A stretch of 64,000 nt of DNA, taken from NCBI GenBank assembly GCA_964473365.1, contig CAYYOV010000010.1, forward strand, positions 25,257-89,256. Reading direction: 5' to 3'. The notes under the pieces were generated by a model. That model was given only the letters and a program-made list of their open reading frames with translations, searched no databases and was not told where the DNA came from. The translations under genes and the position numbers were made by a program. This DNA comes from 2-02-FULL-55-14 sp964473365 (lineage in GTDB: Bacteria > Bacteroidota > Ignavibacteria > UBA10030). Positions within the stretch are counted from its first letter, which is position 1. Each line of letters opens with the position of its first letter. Of this stretch, positions 34,520 through 42,988 are shown piece by piece.

Positions 34520-36648
34520 GTCCCTGGTACGATCCGCACGCCGCGGATCACATCACCCACCTGCAGTCGATCCACCACGTCGATGCCTTTCACGACGTGC
34601 GCAAAGATCGTGTACCGTGCGTCGAGATGCGGTGTCGGTAGGTGCGTGAGGAAGAACTGCGATCCTTCGGTATCACGGCCAGCGCTGGCCATGCCAACAG
34701 AACCCCTCTCGTAGGTGCGCGTGGTGACCTCCGTGCGAATGGCATAGCCGGGTCCGCCCCAGCCATCGCCTCGTGGGTCACCGCCCTGCACGACGAAGTT
34801 CGGAACCACACGATGAAAAGTCAAGCCGTCGAAGTATCCCGAGCGCGCGAGCCGAACGAAACTCAAGACCGTGAAGGGCGCGTCCTCAGGCAAGAGGTTG
34901 ATCAGGACAGTCCCTCGTTCCGTTTCGATCTCGGCACGCGGCATCGGTCCCAGCGCACGGAGGAGCTGCCAATCCAGGTCGACGTGTTCCGGCGTGTGTG
35001 ACGGTTCCGGAAGCATGGCATCCGTTCGACCGGAGCTGCGGAGCACGTTCACGGCTGTTTCCACGACAGATCGATCGACACTCGAGAGTGCACCTTCCAC
35101 TGCTCCGAGCGCTTTGGGACCACCAAGGGCACCGAGCGCTTGAAGGGCCGCCTGGATCGCCTCGACATCATCAGGGATCTTCATCATGCCCAACGCCATT
35201 GCAAGTGCATCGACCACGCGGTCACGCTGGCCGCCACTGTCGAGGAGCGCGATCACTGACGAATCGGAGAAAAGACTCGCGACGACCGTCGAGATTCCCA
35301 TATCATGTCGGTCGAATGCCGCTTCAGCCTCGCCCGCGACGAATGCGCTTAGCTCACCGCGCGTCATGACGTCAGGCACGATAGCCCCGAGACCGGGTTG
35401 ACGAAGAAATCGACGGGAGTGATCCCAGGCCGCCATGGAGACAGAGATGACGGGATCGTTCAATGCATTTGCCACCGAGGCCCACCCGGACGCCGTCGGC
35501 GCCATTGCGAACGCTTCGAGAGCCTTCGCCCGTAGTCGTGGGGTCAGGTCACGCCGGTCGACGAACGCCCGGAGGTCCTCCACATCGGATGGACTGAAGC
35601 GCGCCATGGCGACCATCGCCTCTCCCGTCACCAAGGGCGCTCGTCCCTCCACGGTCGGAATCAGCGCCCACAGGGCCGATCGTACAGAATCACGCACGTC
35701 GAGGCCGCGTACCGAAGGTCCATCGGCAGGAAGGGCCATCGACGCTGCGATGACGACGTGGTCATTCGCGTCCGCAAGTCCCCGGAGGAGCAGGCTCATC
35801 ATAGCTGGGTCAGAGCGAAACTGGGAACTGGCAGATCGGACCGCCTGCACGAGCACGCGCCAATCCCGATCGCGTCGTCCGAATTCAGCATCGGCCAGAT
35901 GATCGAGCACTTCGCGCGCCTCAGCCACATCGATTCGGGCCAACATCGTCGCGAGGTTGAGGCGTACATCTGATGAACCGTCACGAATGAGCTTCTCGAA
36001 CGTGTCGCGACGTTTTGCCAGCTCCGTTGCGAGCAACGGGTGGGGCGACATCCTCCCCAGGACATACAAGGCACGCCATCGGACCTCAGGATTCCGGTCT
36101 GCGAGGCTTTCCATGGTGTACCATATCGCCTTCGAAGACCGAATACCTCTGATCGCGATCCGCATCAGGGCGGTCAACGCATCCAGGCGCCGTTCCCCCC
36201 TCCAAGCTTTCGCCACCAAAGACAAGGTATCGAGGTTCGCCTCCACGGCGATGCGTCCAAAGGCATCAAACATCGCGCGTCGCGGAATCGCCTCACGCTC
36301 TTGGAGGGCTAGACGCAGAAGTTCCATGCCGCGATCACCGGCAAATCGTTGACCGGCGGCAAAGGCTGCCATCTCCCGTACGGAAGGATCACGGTCCCTC
36401 AGCCCGCCAGGGATCAGAACGATGTGAGCAGTGTCGTGACGGTGAGCGATCGCCCGGTAGGCCGCCCTCCGAACCCGCGCAACGTTGCCGTCAATGAGTT
36501 CCGACAATCGCTCAACTCCGCCGACCCGTTGATCCTGCCAATACCACGCTTCGCGCACCAATGAATCCGCATCCTGGATCGCCAGCACCGAGGCCGGGAT
36601 GATAGAAGACACGATACAGATCGATGCAGCAAACGATCGTAGGCGCAT
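34495..36648 (-). CDS. HEAT-repeat protein fused to a cyclophilin-type peptidyl-prolyl isomerase
   Basis: 717 residues. Signal peptide (SFAASICIVSSIIPASVLAIQ), then roughly 500 residues of HEAT-like helical repeats (VRRAAYRAIAHR, VREMAAFAAGQ, VRWRALYVLGRM, VRLNLATMLARI), then a cyclophilin domain over the last ~170. The isomerase core is visible: FHRVVPNFVVQGGDPRGDGWGGPG, GSVGMASAGRDTEGSQFFLTHLPTPHLDARYTIFAHV; the catalytic Arg and the Gln/Phe motif are present. It should fold periplasmic or outer-membrane proteins, with the repeats acting as a docking arm. It is convergent with, and overlaps by 25 bp, the DUF4835 gene. Confidence 0.9.
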   Translation of the reverse strand: MRLRSFAASICIVSSIIPASVLAIQDADSLVREAWYWQDQRVGGVERLSELIDGNVARVRRAAYRAIAHRHDTAHIVLIPGGLRDRDPSVREMAAFAAGQRFAGDRGMELLRLALQEREAIPRRAMFDAFGRIAVEANLDTLSLVAKAWRGERRLDALTALMRIAIRGIRSSKAIWYTMESLADRNPEVRWRALYVLGRMSPHPLLATELAKRRDTFEKLIRDGSSDVRLNLATMLARIDVAEAREVLDHLADAEFGRRDRDWRVLVQAVRSASSQFRSDPAMMSLLLRGLADANDHVVIAASMALPADGPSVRGLDVRDSVRSALWALIPTVEGRAPLVTGEAMVAMARFSPSDVEDLRAFVDRRDLTPRLRAKALEAFAMAPTASGWASVANALNDPVISVSMAAWDHSRRFLRQPGLGAIVPDVMTRGELSAFVAGEAEAAFDRHDMGISTVVASLFSDSSVIALLDSGGQRDRVVDALAMALGMMKIPDDVEAIQAALQALGALGGPKALGAVEGALSSVDRSVVETAVNVLRSSGRTDAMLPEPSHTPEHVDLDWQLLRALGPMPRAEIETERGTVLINLLPEDAPFTVLSFVRLARSGYFDGLTFHRVVPNFVVQGGDPRGDGWGGPGYAIRTEVTTRTYERGSVGMASAGRDTEGSQFFLTHLPTPHLDARYTIFAHVVKGIDVVDRLQVGDVIRGVRIVPGTQRGARSR

Positions 36649-36683
36649 GTATTCTTCTTTCGGTCAACAGGTGAACAACGCCG

Positions 36684-37514
36684 TCACGAGGGGACTACTC
36701 CCGACCTGACACCGGGGGGCAGACGGAACAACCTCTCTGCATTCCGACTCGTCCGTTCTGCGATCTCTTCGAATGACGTTCCACGAAGCGCCGCAAGCGT
36801 GTTGGCCACCAGGACCACATGGGCCGGCTCGTTTCGTCTTCCGCGGAACGGCACTGGCGTCAGGTACGGCGCATCCGTTTCGATGAGCACGCGATCGAGG
36901 TCAAGCTGCGGCACCATCGCGCTGACGGGGCTCTTCTTGAACGTGATGATCCCCGGGAACGAAACGTAGAACCCCGCGGCGAATAACCGGTGGGCGTGTT
37001 CGATCGTGCCCGTGAAACAATGGAAGACCCCCCGATGCGCCTCACCTCCCTGCATCCTCCAGCCGGGATTCTCAGAAGCTACCACTTCTGCGATCTGTAC
37101 CGCCTCTTCCATCGAATCCCGCGTGTGGACGATGACCGGCAGATCTTGTTCGACGGCCCAGGCCATCTGGCGACGGAACAAGCTTACCTGCACGTCTTTG
37201 GGAGCAAAATCGTAGAAGTAGTCGAGTCCGATCTCCCCCACGGCTACGACGCCCGCCACCTGCGTAAGTCCGTGCAATGTCTCGATCTCCTCCTCCGTGA
37301 CGCGAGCGGCTTCGTGAGGATGGATGCCGACGGCGGGATGCAGCCAATCATGCTCAGCCGCGAGCGCCAATGCGCGCCGCGCTGTCGACTCTTGCGTCGC
37401 GGGTATGACCACGCGCGCCACCCCTGCATCACGCGCACGCTGTAAGACGTGCGGCAAGTCCTCCGCGAAGTCCTCAGCGAAGAGATGCGCGTGTGAATCG
37501 ATAAGCGTTGGCAT
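36684..37514 (-). CDS. tatD: TatD family metal-dependent deoxyribonuclease/hydrolase
   Basis: 276 residues. TIM-barrel hydrolase with the two-metal ligand set in order: DSHAHL (His-x-His), GEIGLDY (Glu), IVHTRD (His), FHCFTG (His) and ETDAPYLTP (Asp). Family members are 3'-5' exonucleases or DNases acting in DNA repair and quality control in the cytoplasm. The gene starts 2 bp after the stop of the TonB-receptor gene, so it is carried in that operon although functionally unrelated. Confidence 0.94.
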   Translation of the reverse strand: MPTLIDSHAHLFAEDFAEDLPHVLQRARDAGVARVVIPATQESTARRALALAAEHDWLHPAVGIHPHEAARVTEEEIETLHGLTQVAGVVAVGEIGLDYFYDFAPKDVQVSLFRRQMAWAVEQDLPVIVHTRDSMEEAVQIAEVVASENPGWRMQGGEAHRGVFHCFTGTIEHAHRLFAAGFYVSFPGIITFKKSPVSAMVPQLDLDRVLIETDAPYLTPVPFRGRRNEPAHVVLVANTLAALRGTSFEEIAERTSRNAERLFRLPPGVRSGVVPS

Positions 37515-37516
37515 GG

Positions 37517-39712
37517 TTAGAAGACGAGATCGAGAGAAACGATGAACGTGCGCGGCGGAGCCAGATTCCCTATCAATTCAACATACTGATAGTTCAGCGC
37601 ATTCTTCACCGTCACTCCCGGCCGCACGGGAATGCCAGCCAGGTCGAGATCAAAGCTCGAGCGGATGTCGAGGACCCGGATGGGAACCCTCATGGTGCCA
37701 TCCTGGATGTCTGCGATGGCCACCAGATCCTCATCGATCTCCTCCTGCCGTCCGATGTATCGGAAGTCCGCTCCGATTCGCACAGGATCGAACGATCCCT
37801 CGATCGTCGCAGAGCAGATGAGCCTCGGGCGGAACTTCAAGGGCCCATTCCGCACAAGGTCCCGGGGATCCATGATCGTCACACCCAGTCTCGTCGAAAT
37901 CGTCTGGTCCCACCATTCCTGGCCCACCGAGAGTTCGGCTCCCGCGATGCGCGCACGGGCAACGTTATTGAACCTGATCACAAACTGAACGGGATCGACA
38001 CCCGCTTCGATGAGCTGCCGATACTCCGACACAAAGAGCGCCGCATCGAGGAACCCTGTCTCGGCGATCAGCTGATGAACTCCGACCTCCGCTGAATTGC
38101 TGCGCTCCGGTTGGAGATACGGATTCGGCACAACGTTGACCGATCCGAATCCCGTCGTCACGGACGTGTACAATTCTCCGATCGAAGGATAGCGGAAGCC
38201 AGTTCCCCATGACGCACGCAGCGTCGTGAGCGGAGCGATCCGGGCCGTGACTGCCACGCGTGGATCGACCTGAGACGCACTGGCAAGGACTGACACCTTT
38301 TGCCGGTCCCACCGAAGTCCCGCGCTCAGCGTCACCTCATCCGTTGCTCTCCACTCTGTCTGACCGTAGAGGGCAACGCCAACTCCCGGATGCGTACCGA
38401 AGATGTTCGAACGCACTCGGTCGAGGTGCACGGCCGATCCCACGACCACGATCGCCTGGGAACCAAACCCGCGGGTGGACTGTGCGTCAAGTGAGAGCAC
38501 ATCGGACTTCGACCGATTGCCGGTGGTCTCACGGATACGGTCCAGCCAGTCGTTGCCGTAGTACTGGCCACGAACAACCAGTCCCCATCCGGACCCGAGC
38601 GACCTCCGATGTTCCAATCCGGCGAAGCCCCGCGTCGATTCGACCCAGCGCTGCTGCTGGTCATCCGGCGGCAACCCGGGTTCAGAGAGACTCTTCCACC
38701 AGAAGAAATTTCCGTTGAGCCTTCGAACGACGTTCGCCGTCGCTTGCCATGAACTTCCCGATGCTTCGTCCCATTGCAGCTTCCCGAACAACCCGTAGCG
38801 ATGCGAGACGTCATTCTGACGATAGCTTTCATCCATCGTTTGGTGCGCATGGACAACGAACCCGATGGGTCCTGGCCTGCCGGAGACCACGGCGGAGATG
38901 CCGCTGACGCGCCGCCTTCGGTTGCTCCAATTCCACATGGCATGCGGGAACCGGTCATATGTACCGAGCGATGAACGGACCATCGTTCGAACTGGTCCGG
39001 AGATCCCTTTCGTGATGATATTGACCACCCCTCCAAGCGCGCTCGACCCATACAGCGCCGATCCGGCCCCTTTGACGACCTCGATCCGGTCGATCTGCTG
39101 CACTGGGATCGATTCCCAGTTGATCTCGCCCGTGTCTCCCGTTAGCAAGGGCACGCCATCCATCAACAGGAGGACACGCGAACCGACCCCACGGCTGTAT
39201 CCCGACGATCCACGGATGCTGATCTGGTCCTCAACCATCGAGACTCCCGAGACGGTCCGCATGACCTCATCCGTGTTGACAGGAACGCGTCTGGCGACAT
39301 CATCGGCATCCAGCACCGATATGCTGATTGGCACGTCCTCCAACGCCTGCATGCGCCTCGAAGCTGTCACGACGACCGGCCCCGTTGTGAGCGCTTCTTC
39401 GAGCATCAGAACGACGATCGATGTGTCCTTGCCGGGCATGAGATGAATGCCCGAGAGATGCGTAGGCCGATATCCGATGTGCGTGACCAGCAGGTCCCAC
39501 GTGCCTGGCGGAACAGCCAGGACGAATCGTCCGGCCTCGTCGCTCGAATTCCCGTAGGGGCTGTCCGGGATCCGCACGACTGCACCCATCAACGGCTCCC
39601 GAGTCGCTGCATCCCGGACGATCCCCCTCAGCGTAGCTTCTTGGGCCGTCAAGCCGCACGCACAGAAGATACCCATCAGTGCAACGGCGATCAGACGTCT
39701 GAACGGCGTCAC
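37517..39712 (-). CDS. TonB-dependent receptor (BtuB/siderophore-like) with carboxypeptidase-like domain
   Basis: 731 residues. Signal peptide (LIAVALMGIFCACGLTAQ), a CarboxypepD_reg-like domain (about 25-105, ATLRGIVRDAATREPLMGAVV), a plug (VVTASRRMQALEDVPISISVLDADDVARR, ISIRGSSGYSRGVGSRVLLLMDGVPL, VEVVKGAGSALYGSSALGGVVNIITK) and a barrel ending in Phe. The plug is close to BtuB/ferric-siderophore receptors, so a small iron- or corrin-type ligand is likely. A 4-bp overlap with the upstream lipoprotein gene suggests a receptor-lipoprotein pair. Confidence 0.92.
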   Translation of the reverse strand: MTPFRRLIAVALMGIFCACGLTAQEATLRGIVRDAATREPLMGAVVRIPDSPYGNSSDEAGRFVLAVPPGTWDLLVTHIGYRPTHLSGIHLMPGKDTSIVVLMLEEALTTGPVVVTASRRMQALEDVPISISVLDADDVARRVPVNTDEVMRTVSGVSMVEDQISIRGSSGYSRGVGSRVLLLMDGVPLLTGDTGEINWESIPVQQIDRIEVVKGAGSALYGSSALGGVVNIITKGISGPVRTMVRSSLGTYDRFPHAMWNWSNRRRRVSGISAVVSGRPGPIGFVVHAHQTMDESYRQNDVSHRYGLFGKLQWDEASGSSWQATANVVRRLNGNFFWWKSLSEPGLPPDDQQQRWVESTRGFAGLEHRRSLGSGWGLVVRGQYYGNDWLDRIRETTGNRSKSDVLSLDAQSTRGFGSQAIVVVGSAVHLDRVRSNIFGTHPGVGVALYGQTEWRATDEVTLSAGLRWDRQKVSVLASASQVDPRVAVTARIAPLTTLRASWGTGFRYPSIGELYTSVTTGFGSVNVVPNPYLQPERSNSAEVGVHQLIAETGFLDAALFVSEYRQLIEAGVDPVQFVIRFNNVARARIAGAELSVGQEWWDQTISTRLGVTIMDPRDLVRNGPLKFRPRLICSATIEGSFDPVRIGADFRYIGRQEEIDEDLVAIADIQDGTMRVPIRVLDIRSSFDLDLAGIPVRPGVTVKNALNYQYVELIGNLAPPRTFIVSLDLVF

Positions 39713-40227
39713 TGGGCACCCTCAAATGGTTGAGGAGGAGGTGAAAGGAAGTTGACGCGAAGATGGATCCCCCCGATCGTGCGCCCCTGACTAATTCCTA
39801 CGGTCAACGGTTGACCTGAAGCCGTCGGATCCTCGAGCATCGCCACGACCCGGAAGTTCCGGACAAGCAGTTCAGGGCGCAGTTGCTGGATCACACCCAC
39901 GTAGCGGTAGGTGCCCGGAGAGAGGGCAAAACGGAAGGCGATCGTGTCGGCCCCGTATGGGAGCGATTCCCCGAGCGAGGGATACAGAAAGATGGTACGG
40001 GGTTCGATGAGAACCCCCGAGATCACCTTGGCGGAATCAAGGGGATATTGAAGCGACGCGAAGAGCCAGAGACCCTGAACGCTGTCACGAGGAGGCCAGG
40101 ATGAGGCCGGTTCGACCGTTATTGTACCTGATATCCCTGGCTCGAGGAGAGGCGGGGTGAGTCCCCCATCGCAGGAGCTCAGTCCCATCCATAGTATGCC
40201 CGCCACAAAAAGAAGAAAGGTCCGCAT
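39709..40227 (-). CDS. Small lipoprotein paired with the TonB receptor
   Basis: 172 residues, no known family recognised. Lipoprotein signal with lipobox LSSC (about Cys19). The rest forms predicted beta-strands (GISGTITVEP, VQGLWLFASLQYPLDSAKV, IAFRFALSPGTYRYVGVIQ), a transthyretin/Ig-like style. It overlaps the TonB-receptor gene by 4 bp, so a surface ligand-binding or plug-assisting role is plausible by analogy with receptor-lipoprotein pairs. It has its own promoter with almost no 5' leader. Confidence 0.7.
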   Translation of the reverse strand: MRTFLLFVAGILWMGLSSCDGGLTPPLLEPGISGTITVEPASSWPPRDSVQGLWLFASLQYPLDSAKVISGVLIEPRTIFLYPSLGESLPYGADTIAFRFALSPGTYRYVGVIQQLRPELLVRNFRVVAMLEDPTASGQPLTVGISQGRTIGGIHLRVNFLSPPPQPFEGAQ

Positions 40228-40232
40228 GGCTG

Positions 40233-40261
40233 AATCTACCGGTTGGCACCGGGAGAGTCAA
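40233..40261 (-). promoter_or_regulatory. Promoter of the lipoprotein-TonB receptor-tatD operon, predicted leaderless
   Basis: Minus-strand TTGACT (40256-40261), 17-bp spacer, TAGATT (40233-40238), five bases before ATG 40227. It lies back to back with the menG promoter; the two -35 boxes are 5 bp apart. Confidence 0.62.
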
Positions 40262-40266
40262 TCGCG

Positions 40267-40295
40267 TTGGAATTCGGGCGACCGTTCGGTATATT
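40267..40295 (+). promoter_or_regulatory. menG promoter
   Basis: TTGGAA (40267-40272), 17-bp spacer, TATATT (40290-40295). Predicted +1 near 40302, giving a short leader of about 23 bases to GTG 40325. It argues against the in-frame ATGs at 40157 and 40226, which lie upstream. Confidence 0.6.
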
Positions 40296-40324
40296 GTGCG
40301 CCATCCTGTCAGTGTCCGAGCGAG

Positions 40325-41014
40325 GTGCCCGTCAAGCGCGATGAAGTCCGTAGGATGTTCGATGCGATCGCACCGACGTACGACCTGCTGAACGGCGTCC
40401 TGAGCCTCGGGATCGATTCGTTCTGGCGCAAGCGGCTTCTCCGGTCCTTGGGTCCCCTCGGCGGTCAGCGCGTGCTGGACATCGCTTGCGGCACTGGCGA
40501 CGTGATGATCGGATTGGCCGGGAAACACCCGCAGCTCCTTGTTGGGCTCGACGTATCGCATGAAATGTTGCGCCGCGCCAACATCCGGCTCAGCCGGACC
40601 ACGGCTCCGTCGCAGTTGGTCGCAGGCGTTGCGGAGGCGCTGCCGTTCTCTGACGAAGCGTTCGATCTCGTCACCGTAGCCTTCGGGATACGGAATTTTG
40701 AGGACCTGGCATCAGGCCTGCGCGAGATGCGCCGCGTCCTTCGTCCGTCGGGGAGCCTGAGGATCCTGGAGTTCTCGCGGCCCCAACCAGGACTTTGGGG
40801 ATGGCTCTTTCGGATGTATTTCACGAACGTCCTTCCGCGGATCGGTCGTTGGATCTCAGGCCATCCAGAAGCGTACCGCTATCTGCCGGAATCGGTCGCA
40901 ACGTTTCCGGACGCGCGCACCTTGGACGCATTCGTTCGTGCTGCCGGTTTCACCGCATCAAGATCGACGCCACTGTCTGGCGGTATCGTGACACTCACTG
41001 AAGCTGAGCGATAA
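40325..41014 (+). CDS. menG: Demethylmenaquinone methyltransferase (UbiE/MenG family)
   Basis: 229 residues from GTG 40325. Class I SAM methyltransferase with motif I VLDIACGTGD (about 49-58) and the UbiE/MenG signatures MFDAIAPTYDLLNGVLSLGID and VTVAFGIRNFEDLASGLREMRRVLRPSGSLRILEFSRP. It methylates demethylmenaquinol in the last step of menaquinone synthesis at the membrane face, pointing to menaquinone-based respiration. Longer in-frame starts add poorly structured residues and precede the promoter. An amidohydrolase gene follows after 19 bp and is probably co-transcribed. Confidence 0.93.
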   Translation: MPVKRDEVRRMFDAIAPTYDLLNGVLSLGIDSFWRKRLLRSLGPLGGQRVLDIACGTGDVMIGLAGKHPQLLVGLDVSHEMLRRANIRLSRTTAPSQLVAGVAEALPFSDEAFDLVTVAFGIRNFEDLASGLREMRRVLRPSGSLRILEFSRPQPGLWGWLFRMYFTNVLPRIGRWISGHPEAYRYLPESVATFPDARTLDAFVRAAGFTASRSTPLSGGIVTLTEAER

Positions 41015-41033
41015 CTGAAGCACCGACCCATCG

Positions 41034-41963
41034 ATGATCGGACTCTTCAAGATATTTGACGCGCACGTGCACTTCTACTCGAACAGCTACTTCAAGTATC
41101 TGGTCAAGCAGAAGCACAACCGGGCCGACATCAACACCGAGCTCCGCAACCTCGCTTCCAAAGGCCATATCGAGATCCCCGGGGAAGATCCTGGGCAGCT
41201 CGCCAAACGATGGATCGACCTCATCGACAAGTGGAAGCTCGAGCGGCTGATGCTCTTTGGTTCAATGCCAGGCGACGAAGATGCGGTCGTCAAGGCGGTT
41301 CAATCCTTCCCTTCCCGGTTCAGCGGGATGTTCGCCGTCGACCCGAATTCCAACGTCCTCATGGAGAACGCGGAGAAGCGCCTGAAGCAGGACAAGCTCA
41401 AAGGCATTCTTCTCTACCCTTCTCTGTATCAGATCAGCGCCAACGATGAATGGCTCTACCCCCTGTACAACCTTCTGCAGGAAGTGAAGGGGATCGCGTT
41501 CGTCCACTTCGGAAAGCTGGTCATGAAGCCGCGCGAATTCGCCGGAGTGCCGACGGTCACGAACGACGCATTTGCAAACCCGGTCGATCTCGTGCCCGTG
41601 GCGAAGAAGTTCCCGGGGATCCGGTTCATTGTCCCGAATTTTGGCGCCGGCCGCTGGGACGAGGTGCTTGAGCTCGGGAAGCAGTGCCCGAACGTCTTCG
41701 TTGACACCGCCGGCTCAAATTCATGGATCCAGGACCATCCGTCCAAGCCGGACCTGCGAAAGGTATTCCAGCGTACACTCGAGGTGTACACGTCGAGCCG
41801 AATCCTGTTCGGGTCGGATTCAGGCATGCTTCCCCGAGGATACCGCTACGACATCGTCGATAACCAGTTGAAGTTGACGCAAGAGATGCGCATCCCCATC
41901 GCCGACATCAAGAAGATGTTCTTCGAGAATATGGCGGCCATCGTGGATAGTGCAAATCCGTAG
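41034..41963 (+). CDS. Amidohydrolase-2-like metal-dependent hydrolase
   Basis: 309 residues, TIM-barrel amidohydrolase superfamily (PF04909 style). The first metal motif FDAHVHF (His11, His13) and the terminal metal/catalytic Asp in FGSDSGMLPRGYR (Asp262) are clear. The middle strand motif is IAFVHFGKL. Relatives include decarboxylases (ACMSD type) and small-molecule hydrolases, so the substrate remains unknown. A strong bidirectional terminator hairpin follows 26 bp after the stop. Confidence 0.78.
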   Translation: MIGLFKIFDAHVHFYSNSYFKYLVKQKHNRADINTELRNLASKGHIEIPGEDPGQLAKRWIDLIDKWKLERLMLFGSMPGDEDAVVKAVQSFPSRFSGMFAVDPNSNVLMENAEKRLKQDKLKGILLYPSLYQISANDEWLYPLYNLLQEVKGIAFVHFGKLVMKPREFAGVPTVTNDAFANPVDLVPVAKKFPGIRFIVPNFGAGRWDEVLELGKQCPNVFVDTAGSNSWIQDHPSKPDLRKVFQRTLEVYTSSRILFGSDSGMLPRGYRYDIVDNQLKLTQEMRIPIADIKKMFFENMAAIVDSANP

Positions 41964-41989
41964 GTCGTACGTGAACTGCATGAAACGAC

Positions 41990-42011
41990 AACGGCGCCGA
42001 GAGGCGCCGTT
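41990..42011. terminator. Bidirectional intrinsic terminator
   Basis: A perfect 9-bp GC-rich stem (41990-41998 with 42003-42011), GAGA loop, then TCTGTT on the plus strand. It serves the amidohydrolase gene (+) and the TIR-like gene (-), which converge here. Confidence 0.8.
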
Positions 42012-42034
42012 TCTGTTCCATCGATGTACGAAGC

Positions 42035-42874
42035 TCAGAGGCTGATCTTGTACCCCGATCCCTTCAGCTCCTTCATGATCGCGAGGCTCGCTTCTTCCAG
42101 CTTCACGACGATCGGTTTGACGCTGATCCCGGGGACGTTTTTGGGGAAGGCGACATCGCTCATGTGCAGTACTGAGACGCGCCCCTGGCCCAACTTGCCC
42201 ACGAAGTGACCCAATTCGAACATGGCGTATGCTAGGTCGTCCGAGTTGAACACGAAGAATGCGTATTTGATGTCAGGTTCATGCTTGAAGGTGTCGAGCG
42301 CAAGCATCTGACCATGGGCTCGGGGAACTCCGACCTCCTCCAGACCGATCTCTGTTAGAAACTGGGCCAGCTGAAGCCGCAGTGGATCGTTCTCCTCCCC
42401 GATAACGTAGACACGCGACCCTGCAGCTGTCGGAGCCGGGGGTGGCGCCGCGGCGGCCGCGGCCGATGGGGCAGCTGCGGCGGCAGGCTTCGGAGGAGGG
42501 CGCAGAACGCGTGTCGCGCCGGACGCTTCCTGGGGTGCAGCGGCGACAGCGGGAGCAGGCGCTTGTGCAGAGGCAGCCGTAGCCAGGTCGGGCGAACTCT
42601 TCAGCTTTTCGTACAGCTCTTTGATGCACGTTTGGATCAACTGTGCCGAGGCCTGAAAGAAGAAGCCCCCGTTCTGATCACCGAGAATCTTGGTCTTGTA
42701 CGGAAATCCGATGGGACCCGATTCTTCGAGCGCCTCCAGGCATTGTTTGCGCCAATCGAGATACTTCGATTGAAGACGAGCGTTGTACCCGGAAAAATCA
42801 AAGCCGCCCAACGGTACCAACTGCGTACCTGTTGCCACGAGCGTTTCCAATTTTTGGACGATGGCGGCTGACAT
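42035..42874 (-). CDS. TIR-like (CAP12/Pycsar-effector type) domain protein with N-terminal helical domain
   Basis: 279 residues from ATG 42874 (an in-frame GTG at 42901 is possible). Residues 1-95 form an alpha-helical domain with NARLQSKYLDWRKQCLEALEES and GFFFQASAQLIQTCIKEL. About 60 residues of Ala/Pro linker follow. From about 153 there is an alpha/beta domain, VYVIGEEND, then IKYAFFVFNSDD, YAMFELGHFVGKLGQGRVSVLH, GISVKPI, ending ELKGSGYKI. This order, and the Phe-Glu-Leu-Gly helix with Glu220 (the place of the conserved acid in TIR NADases), match the PF10137 TIR-like domain found in bacterial immunity effectors. Function as an NAD-degrading defence effector is inference; it could be a non-enzymatic nucleotide-binding relative. 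It has its own promoter. Confidence 0.68.
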   Translation of the reverse strand: MSAAIVQKLETLVATGTQLVPLGGFDFSGYNARLQSKYLDWRKQCLEALEESGPIGFPYKTKILGDQNGGFFFQASAQLIQTCIKELYEKLKSSPDLATAASAQAPAPAVAAAPQEASGATRVLRPPPKPAAAAAPSAAAAAAPPPAPTAAGSRVYVIGEENDPLRLQLAQFLTEIGLEEVGVPRAHGQMLALDTFKHEPDIKYAFFVFNSDDLAYAMFELGHFVGKLGQGRVSVLHMSDVAFPKNVPGISVKPIVVKLEEASLAIMKELKGSGYKISL

Positions 42875-42948
42875 GTCTGCGCGAGAGCTAGAGAATTCCA
42901 CAGTTCGACGCGCAGGCGATTGCCGAACGCCGTCGATGCGGAGATTTA

Positions 42949-42977
42949 AATATACCGCTTGATCCCCTCTGATGCAA
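42949..42977 (-). promoter_or_regulatory. Promoter of the TIR-like gene
   Basis: Minus-strand TTGCAT (42972-42977), 17-bp spacer, TATATT (42949-42954). It starts 12 bp after the metG stop. Predicted +1 near 42942, a leader of 41 (to GTG 42901) or 68 bases (to ATG 42874). Confidence 0.62.
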
Positions 42978-42988
42978 AGGAAGGCATG

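Noticed and set aside
41034..42874. Amidohydrolase and TIR-like gene as a two-gene defence system
   Set aside because: They are convergent, separated by a bidirectional terminator, and the amidohydrolase is linked to menG. No shared regulation is visible.
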